From contig CATWID010000057.1 in assembly GCA_958350755.1 (NCBI GenBank), positions 1-11,227 on the forward strand: a DNA stretch of 11,227 nt. Direction: 5' to 3'. Shown here piece after piece: positions 7,144-11,227 of the stretch. The position numbers and the translations under genes were made by a program. The DNA comes from an uncultured Collinsella sp. Its GTDB lineage: Bacteria > Actinomycetota > Coriobacteriia > Coriobacteriales > Coriobacteriaceae. The notes beneath the pieces were generated by a model that worked only from the letters and a program-made list of their open reading frames with translations, ran no database searches and was not told the DNA's origin. Numbering within the stretch: the first letter of the stretch is position 1; the number at the start of each line of letters is the position of its first letter.

Positions 7144-8106
7144 CTACTGTTCGCTCTTCGCGAGTGCCTGATCGATCAGTTTGTTGAGCGCCTCGCGCTG
7201 CTCAGCGGAGTTGATGCCGCCCATGATCGGCTCTCCCACAATGTTACCGTTCTGGTCGATCACGTAGGTGGTCGGGAACGAGTACAGGTTGGAGGTGAAC
7301 TTTCCGGCCTCGCTGTCCGACTTAAACCAGATGTTCTTATACGTCACGCCCTTCTTGGAAAGCACGTCCTTGGCATCGGCCACCTCGTCTTTGTTGCCAT
7401 CGAGCGTAAAGGAATTAACGCCCACGACCTGGCCGCCCTTCTCGGCAAGCTCCTTGTTGAGCTTCTCCAGATCGCCCAGCTCTCCCACGCACGGCTTGCA
7501 GGTGGTAAACCAGAAGTTCATGACGGTGACCTTGTTCTTGGAAAACAGCTCGTCGCTGTTTACATCGTTGCCGTCCAAGTCCTTGCCCTTAAAGCTGGGG
7601 AACTTCGTCTCCCCGCTCTCGCCGTTGGTCATGCCTGCGGTCGAGGCATCGACGCTCTCCCCCTCGCCGGGCGTGCTGCCGCATCCGGGAAACTCCTTCT
7701 CCAGCGTCATGAGCTTATCCTCGATCTCCTTGACCTGCTGTGCGCCGGCCTTAAGCGTCTTGAGCTCGTCAGCCGTAAACTGATCCTTGGCGCCCTCGAT
7801 GGTATCAAGCAAAAAGTCGCCGTAATTGCTACCGTCCTCAATCATTGCCGAGTCTTTATTTGCCGCATTGAATACCTTTTCCCATAGGGCGTTATCGCTC
7901 GCAAAGATCTCGTTTTCCTTTTGCAGCAGCTGCTGGTACAGCTCGGCCGCCTCCTCGGCGCTCGACGGCTTTTGTGCCACAAGCTCGGCAATCTGCGCAT
8001 CGCCGCTCGTGGCGTCCTTCGCGTCGCCCTTGGGGGCAGAGCACGCCGCGAGAGTCAGCGCCAGCACGGGCAGCATCAACAGGGCCGCAATTTTCGACAG
8101 TTTCAT
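7144..8106 (-). CDS. TlpA-like thioredoxin-fold lipoprotein
   Basis: This 320-residue thiol-disulfide oxidoreductase is anchored outside the cytoplasmic membrane. The N terminus is a lipoprotein signal: MKLSK, a hydrophobic core, then lipobox L19-A-A-C22, so the mature protein starts at a lipidated Cys22. Residues about 30-145 are a charged helical region of unknown role with an extra Cys142. A Gly/Ser/Glu linker (143-168) leads to a TlpA/AhpC-type thioredoxin domain: MNFWFTTCKPC with catalytic Cys203 and Cys206, then FPTTYVIDQNG with the cis-Pro at 278. Proteins of this type reduce or isomerise disulfides in exported proteins and need a membrane electron donor. No CcdA gene is present here, and the gene directly upstream encodes a membrane polyferredoxin, which could fill that role. 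The start has a strong GGAGG ribosome binding site 4 nt upstream. It lies 33 bp after the polyferredoxin gene and ends before a strong terminator. Confidence 0.93.
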   Translation of the reverse strand: MKLSKIAALLMLPVLALTLAACSAPKGDAKDATSGDAQIAELVAQKPSSAEEAAELYQQLLQKENEIFASDNALWEKVFNAANKDSAMIEDGSNYGDFLLDTIEGAKDQFTADELKTLKAGAQQVKEIEDKLMTLEKEFPGCGSTPGEGESVDASTAGMTNGESGETKFPSFKGKDLDGNDVNSDELFSKNKVTVMNFWFTTCKPCVGELGDLEKLNKELAEKGGQVVGVNSFTLDGNKDEVADAKDVLSKKGVTYKNIWFKSDSEAGKFTSNLYSFPTTYVIDQNGNIVGEPIMGGINSAEQREALNKLIDQALAKSEQ

Positions 8107-8130
8107 GGTTCCTCCGTTGTATCGAAGCTT

Positions 8131-8144
8131 AATAGGTACCTATT
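8131..8144. repeat. 14-bp perfect palindrome AATAGGTACCTATT
   Basis: The sequence is its own reverse complement and spans the stop codon of the polyferredoxin gene and the first part of the 33-bp gap before the thioredoxin-like gene. There is no loop, so it looks more like a dimeric protein binding site than an RNA hairpin. It could also be chance. Confidence 0.45.
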
Positions 8145-9051
8145 TGTTTTCGCAGTCCTGCGCGGACTGCGCGGTCTTGTCGCCCGTCACGCCCAGCCCG
8201 TAGCGAAAGCTAATGGCATCGACGGGGCACGCACCCACGCATTTGCCGCAACGAATGCACTCGGCATGGTCGGGCGTACGCGTAACGTCCACGTCCATCA
8301 GACACACCTTGGCGCACTTGCCGCACGAAACGCATTTGCACTGGTCAACCTGAATCCCCAACAACGACACCTTGTTCATGAGCGCATAAAACGCGCCGAG
8401 GGGGCAGATCCATTTGCAGAAGGGGCGGTAGAACAACACGCTCAGCACCGCAACCGCAATGAGAATCGCGAGCTTCCAGGTAAAGAGCTTTCCCAGCGCG
8501 GAGCGGATTCCCGTATTCATGATGGACAGCGGAATCGCACCCTCGAGCACGCCCTGTGGGCAGATGTACTTGCAAAAGAACGGGTCGCCCATGCCCACAT
8601 CGTTGACCACCAAGACAGGCAGCAGCACCACGGCAAACAGCAGCACGGCATACTTGATGTACGTGAGCGGCTTGAGCTTTTTCGTTGATAGCTTTTTGCC
8701 GGGAATCTTGTGTAGAAGTTCCTGCAGCCATCCAAACGGGCACAAAAAGCCGCATACAAAACGCCCCAACAGTACGCCGATCAGAATGAGCGTTCCGGTG
8801 ACGTAATACGAAAAGCTAAACTTAGACGAGCCCACCACCGACTGAAACGACCCGATGGGACACGCGCCCGAGGCCGCCGGACACGAGTAGCAGTTGAGCC
8901 CCGGCACGCAGACGGCTTTGCCCGCCCCCTGGTAGATGCCTCCCTTGGCAAAGTTGGGCAGGTGAATATTGGTCGCAAGCGTCGCCGCCGCTTGAATCAA
9001 TCCACGAAATCGCGCTAAAAGATGCGATGCAGTGTTTTTTCTTTTATCCAA
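8140..9051 (-). CDS. NapH-like 4Fe-4S polyferredoxin membrane protein
   Basis: With a TTG start at 9051 this is a 303-residue membrane electron-transfer protein. Cys motifs in order are CVPGLNCYSCP...ACP (Cys48, 54, 57, 64), then three CxxxCP motifs next to membrane helices: C100-GFL-C104P, C160-KYI-C164P and C212-KWI-C216P. Two C-terminal ferredoxin 4Fe-4S sets follow: C240-x2-C243-x2-C246-x3-C250 and C265-x2-C268-x2-C271-x3-CP. Clear helices are at about 82-104, 131-149 and 190-208. The layout matches the NapH/CcoG/NosR-tail type of Fe-S membrane proteins, which pass electrons across or along the membrane. With a miniprotein carrying CXXC before it and a TlpA-like lipoprotein after it, a role in reducing extracytoplasmic thiols is likely but inferred. 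The frame can extend to 9123 (TTG) or an ATG at 9099. I prefer TTG 9051 because GGAG (9062-9065) is 10 nt away, homologues I recall start near this point, and it overlaps the upstream stop. Confidence 0.88.
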   Translation of the reverse strand: MDKRKNTASHLLARFRGLIQAAATLATNIHLPNFAKGGIYQGAGKAVCVPGLNCYSCPAASGACPIGSFQSVVGSSKFSFSYYVTGTLILIGVLLGRFVCGFLCPFGWLQELLHKIPGKKLSTKKLKPLTYIKYAVLLFAVVLLPVLVVNDVGMGDPFFCKYICPQGVLEGAIPLSIMNTGIRSALGKLFTWKLAILIAVAVLSVLFYRPFCKWICPLGAFYALMNKVSLLGIQVDQCKCVSCGKCAKVCLMDVDVTRTPDHAECIRCGKCVGACPVDAISFRYGLGVTGDKTAQSAQDCENK

Positions 9052-9190
9052 TTCCGATACACTCCAAGCAAAGCCTGATTGCCTTGGCCAGCACGGCATC
9101 TGCCTCGCCGCGCATAACGCCAAAGCACACCATGGCTACCCCAACGATCAGCAAAGCCACCTGCGCCACAGGCTTAATCGCTTTGAACAA
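9044..9190 (-). CDS. CD1871A-like CXXC membrane miniprotein, 48 aa
   Basis: A short frame from TTG at 9190 to TAA at 9046-9044 encodes 48 residues: a basic start (MFKAIKP), one hydrophobic helix (about 8-26, VAQVALLIVGVAMVCFGVM), RGEAD, a short amphipathic segment, and the C-terminal motif CLECIGIG. This matches the small family I know as 'CD1871A family CXXC motif-containing protein', whose members end almost identically. The ribosome binding site is excellent: AAAGGAG at 9199-9205, 8 nt from the TTG. It is first in the - strand redox operon, and its last codons overlap the polyferredoxin start by 8 bp. The function is unknown. The C-terminal Cys41/Cys44 pair next to Fe-S and thioredoxin partners suggests a membrane thiol relay or metal/cluster-binding helper. 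The frame itself is certain; the start codon is inferred from the ribosome binding site. Confidence 0.85.
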   Translation of the reverse strand: MFKAIKPVAQVALLIVGVAMVCFGVMRGEADAVLAKAIRLCLECIGIG

Positions 9191-9223
9191 TCTGACCACT
9201 CCTTTCGTTTCGCGACCCATTGG

Positions 9224-9251
9224 ACCATACCGACTATAAAATCCGTGTTAA
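9224..9251 (-). promoter_or_regulatory. Candidate sigma-70-type promoter for the redox operon
   Basis: On the - strand TTAACA (9251-9246) and TATGGT (9229-9224) are 16 nt apart, followed by the AAAGGAG ribosome binding site at 9205-9199. It lies in the 89-bp divergent gap (9191-9279) shared with the response regulator gene. On the + strand the same region offers an AT-rich TATAAA (9235-9240) but no matching -35 at usual spacing. The call rests on consensus matching by eye only. Confidence 0.3.
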
Positions 9252-9279
9252 GCGTGAATGACTATGCAAGGAGAACGTT

Positions 9280-9954
9280 ATGCGCATCTTGGTCGTCGAG
9301 GACGAGCGGGCGCTGTGCGATGCGATCGCACGCAGCCTGCGCAACTTGGCCTATAGCGTCGACTGCTGCTACGACGGGCAGCAGGCCCTCGACCTGCTCG
9401 ATATCGAGACCTTTGATCTTGTCGTGCTCGACCTCAATCTCCCCCATGTCGACGGCATGACCGTGCTCAGGCAACTCAGAATTACCGATTGCGAGACCAA
9501 GGTGCTCGTGCTCTCGGCACGCGGCGAGGTCACCGACAAGGTAGCAGGGCTCGATGCGGGCGCCAACGACTACCTCACCAAGCCGTTCCATCTTGACGAG
9601 CTGGCAGCACGTATCCGTAGCCTCACGCTCAGACGCTTTACGCAAAGCGACGTTGTCCTGACCTGCGGATCGCTGAACTTTGACACCAAGGCGCGCGTCG
9701 CCTCCGTGGGCGGCGAGACCCTATGCCTCACGCGCAAGGAGACCGGCATCTTGGAATACCTGATGCTTAACCAGGGGCGGCCGGTGAGCCAGGAAGAGCT
9801 TATCGAGCATGTATGGGACAGCAGCGTCAACAGCTTTAGCAACGCGACCCGCGTGCACATCTCGTCGCTGCGCAAAAAGCTGCGCGGTGCGTTGGGGCAC
9901 GACCCCATCCGCAACCGAATCGGCGAAGGCTACGTTATGGAGGACGGCAAATGA
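9280..9954 (+). CDS. OmpR-family response regulator
   Basis: This 224-residue DNA-binding regulator has a receiver domain and a winged-helix output domain. The receiver has the acidic pocket VVEDE near residues 5-9, phospho-acceptor Asp51 in VVLDLNLPHVDG, Ser79 (LSARGE) and Lys101 in DYLTKPFHLDEL. The C-terminal domain (about 125-220) has the OmpR/PhoB pattern LTRKETGILEYLMLNQGRPV, then SNATRVHISSLRKKLR as the recognition-helix region, and ends with NRIGEGYVME. The ribosome binding site is AAGGAG (9268-9273), 6 nt from the ATG. It overlaps the kinase gene by ATGA, so the two are a pair. It is transcribed away from the thiol/Fe-S redox operon across an 89-bp gap, which makes that operon its most likely target. 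Neither the signal nor the target is proven by sequence. Confidence 0.95.
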   Translation: MRILVVEDERALCDAIARSLRNLAYSVDCCYDGQQALDLLDIETFDLVVLDLNLPHVDGMTVLRQLRITDCETKVLVLSARGEVTDKVAGLDAGANDYLTKPFHLDELAARIRSLTLRRFTQSDVVLTCGSLNFDTKARVASVGGETLCLTRKETGILEYLMLNQGRPVSQEELIEHVWDSSVNSFSNATRVHISSLRKKLRGALGHDPIRNRIGEGYVMEDGK

Positions 9955-11099
9955 AGCGGCTGTCTCTGCAGTGGCGCATCACGTTGATGACGGCCCTGCT
10001 GGTATGCTCGACCTGCGTACTTATGAATTGTCTGGTTGGCTACTCCGGCATGCGCTACATGGACTCGATTGGTGCAGAAGCGTCGGCGCACAGCAAGGTG
10101 GAGGCGGCCTCGCCCAGCTCATTTGACCCGACAAACAAAGAGCTCGACGACGCGCTAACCATCGTCGTGAACGACGCCCAAGAATCGTTTGGCGCGACGA
10201 GCTGGTATATAACTGCGGCGGTGACGCTGCTCGGCGGCGTGCTGGCCTACTTTGTAAGCGGACATGCGCTGCGGCCGTTGCGCTTCTTTGCGACGCAAGT
10301 CGAGAGCGTGCGGCCCGACAACCTCGCCGACACAAAAATCAGCGAGGACGTGCCCTCTGAACTCAGGCGCTGCAGCGCGTCGTTTAACGACATGATTGCC
10401 CGCCTTGACGAGGGATTTTCCGCACAAAGACAGTTTACGGGCAATGCGGCGCACGAGCTGCGCACGCCACTTGCGCTCACGCAGGCCCAGGTCGAGCTGT
10501 TTTGCGCCGAGCACCCCGACGTCGACGCCGATACAGCGAGCCTGCTCGGGCTGCTGCAGGAGCAGACCGAGCGAATGACGCACATGACAAAGACCCTGCT
10601 CGAGATGAGCGAGCTGCGCAGTGTCCCTTGCAACGATGTGATTGACCTAGCGCCGATGATCGAAGAAGTGCTCACGGACCTGGCACCCCTTGCCGAGCAA
10701 AAAGACATCACGCTTACAAGTGAGGGCGACGCGCAAATGATCGGCAGCGACACGCTAATCTATCGGTTGCTGTTCAACTTGACCGAAAACGCCATACGCT
10801 ATAGCGCGCCCAACTCGACCGTGCAAATCAACGCCTGCGCCGAAGGCGACCGCGTGCTGCTACGCGTGCGCGACCAGGGGCCGGGCATTCCCGAGCAATA
10901 CCAGACGAGCATCTTTCAGCCCTTCTTTCGCGTCGACAAATCGCGCAGCAGGGCATACGGCGGCGTGGGGCTGGGGCTTGCGCTGGTCTGGGAGATCGCC
11001 GCGCTCCACGGCGGCTCCATCGAGGTCGAAGAGAGCTCGGAGCGCGGAACGACCATGCTCGTGACTCTTCCCACTCGCGCACTCGGCTCATTAAAATAA
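9951..11099 (+). CDS. Membrane sensor histidine kinase (HAMP/HisKA type)
   Basis: This 382-residue kinase is the partner of the response regulator. Membrane helix 1 is at about 10-32 and helix 2 at about 85-102, enclosing a small outside domain of about 50 residues (33-84). A HAMP-like segment follows (about 103-157), then a HisKA dimerisation domain with His168 in AAHELRTPL. The HATPase domain has N-box NLTENAIRYS (276-285), G1 DQGPGIP (308-314), F-box FQPFFRVDKS and G2 GVGLGLAL (338-345). All catalytic boxes are intact. Helix 1 contains three cysteines, Cys19, Cys22 and Cys27, with C19-S-T-C22 forming a CXXC. This is unusual and may link sensing to thiol redox state. The ribosome binding site GGAGG (9939-9943) is 7 nt from the ATG, inside the regulator gene. 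The stop codon shares its last base with the start of the 83-bp repeat. Confidence 0.95.
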   Translation: MKRLSLQWRITLMTALLVCSTCVLMNCLVGYSGMRYMDSIGAEASAHSKVEAASPSSFDPTNKELDDALTIVVNDAQESFGATSWYITAAVTLLGGVLAYFVSGHALRPLRFFATQVESVRPDNLADTKISEDVPSELRRCSASFNDMIARLDEGFSAQRQFTGNAAHELRTPLALTQAQVELFCAEHPDVDADTASLLGLLQEQTERMTHMTKTLLEMSELRSVPCNDVIDLAPMIEEVLTDLAPLAEQKDITLTSEGDAQMIGSDTLIYRLLFNLTENAIRYSAPNSTVQINACAEGDRVLLRVRDQGPGIPEQYQTSIFQPFFRVDKSRSRAYGGVGLGLALVWEIAALHGGSIEVEESSERGTTMLVTLPTRALGSLK

Positions 11100-11135
11100 C
11101 GAACGGGATGGCACGCCGCGTGGCGTACCATCCCG
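11093..11135 (-). terminator. Intrinsic terminator for the partial gene at the right edge
   Basis: On the - strand CGGGATGGTACGCC, loop ACGC and GGCGTGCCATCCCG form a 14-pair stem with one G-U pair, followed by TTCGTTATTTT. The U-rich tail lies in the last codons of the convergent kinase gene. On the + strand the G-U pair becomes a C-A mismatch, so it is best suited to - strand RNA, though it may also stop the kinase transcript. Confidence 0.65.
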
Positions 11136-11181
11136 CACATAATATCGAGGATGTGACAAAGGGACTGTCCCTTTGTCACAT
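11099..11181 (-). repeat. 83-bp two-hairpin composite repeat, copy C
   Basis: This element is the gapless partner of 5131-5213, with 12 differences by my count. On the - strand it starts with the palindrome whose core is identical to copy A (GTGACAAAGGGA, CTG loop in + orientation), with 15-bp arms extending to 11150-11182. A spacer with ATATTATGTGCGG follows, then the GGGATGG hairpin. It fills the whole space between the kinase stop codon and the end of the convergent partial gene. Confidence 0.87.
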
Positions 11182-11184
11182 CTG

Positions 11185-11227
11185 CTAGTTCTCGTCGCCT
11201 ACCAGCTGAGTTAGCTTACTCCCACTC
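11185..11227 (-). CDS. C-terminal end of an unidentified gene (partial)
   Basis: On the - strand an open frame enters from the right edge and ends at TAG (11187-11185), giving SGSKLTQLVGDEN as the last 13 residues. It is too short to identify. Support comes from context: it ends 3 bp before the palindrome of copy C, in the same arrangement in which the reductase gene ends just before copy B. Confidence 0.4.
   Translation of the reverse strand, partial: SGSKLTQLVGDEN

Noticed and set aside
7006..7887. + strand open frames of 293 codons here and 255 codons at 7921-8688
   Set aside because: They are antisense to the TlpA-like and polyferredoxin genes, which have clear motifs. The first also crosses the intrinsic terminator and the rhodanese fragment.
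9027..9239. + strand open frame of 70 codons across the divergent region
   Set aside because: The - strand holds the CXXC miniprotein with a strong ribosome binding site and family motif; the + strand frame has neither.
9220..9240. + strand promoter TTGGAC/TATAAA for the response regulator
   Set aside because: The two boxes are only 9 nt apart, too close for a sigma-70-type promoter.

Overview
The window looks like chromosomal DNA from a high-GC, single-membrane (Gram-positive type) anaerobe. My best guess is a gut Coriobacteriia member such as Collinsella. Reasons: GC-rich codon use, a lipoprotein with a classic lipobox, Fe-S/thiol redox genes, and a palindrome (TGTGACAAAGGG with its inverse) that I remember from intergenic regions of that group. 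The genus call is inference, not a search result. I see no tRNA, rRNA, CRISPR array, transposase or phage gene.

Left part (1-1750, + strand): the 3' part of a DUF3592-like membrane protein whose start lies outside the window, then an unrecognised 377-residue membrane protein. A perfect 15-bp-arm palindrome separates them from a convergent, very large ABC transporter (ATPase and FtsX-type permease in one chain, 1084 aa from the ATG I prefer), encoded on the - strand up to 5003. The 5004-5224 gap holds that gene's ribosome binding site and an 83-bp two-hairpin element that ends the next gene upstream.

Middle part (5225-9190, - strand): read in the direction of transcription, five genes lie in tight order. 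They are a 48-aa CXXC membrane miniprotein (CD1871A-like), a NapH-like polyferredoxin membrane protein, a TlpA-like thioredoxin lipoprotein, then a strong intrinsic terminator, then a 52-aa C-terminal rhodanese fragment and a CoA-disulfide-reductase/rhodanese fusion. Two of these genes (48 aa and 52 aa) are short and easily missed. Each overlaps the start of the gene after it: the first by 8 bp through a TTG start, the second by an ATGA overlap. The first three genes plausibly form an electron route from cytoplasmic donors through membrane Fe-S clusters to an extracytoplasmic thioredoxin. The last two handle persulfide/CoA-disulfide chemistry in the cytoplasm.

Right part (9280-11099, + strand): an OmpR-type response regulator and a histidine kinase (ATGA overlap) are divergent from the redox genes across an 89-bp gap, which suggests the pair regulates them. 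The kinase has a CXXC in its first membrane helix. After it come a second copy of the 83-bp two-hairpin element and the last 13 codons of a - strand gene that runs off the window.
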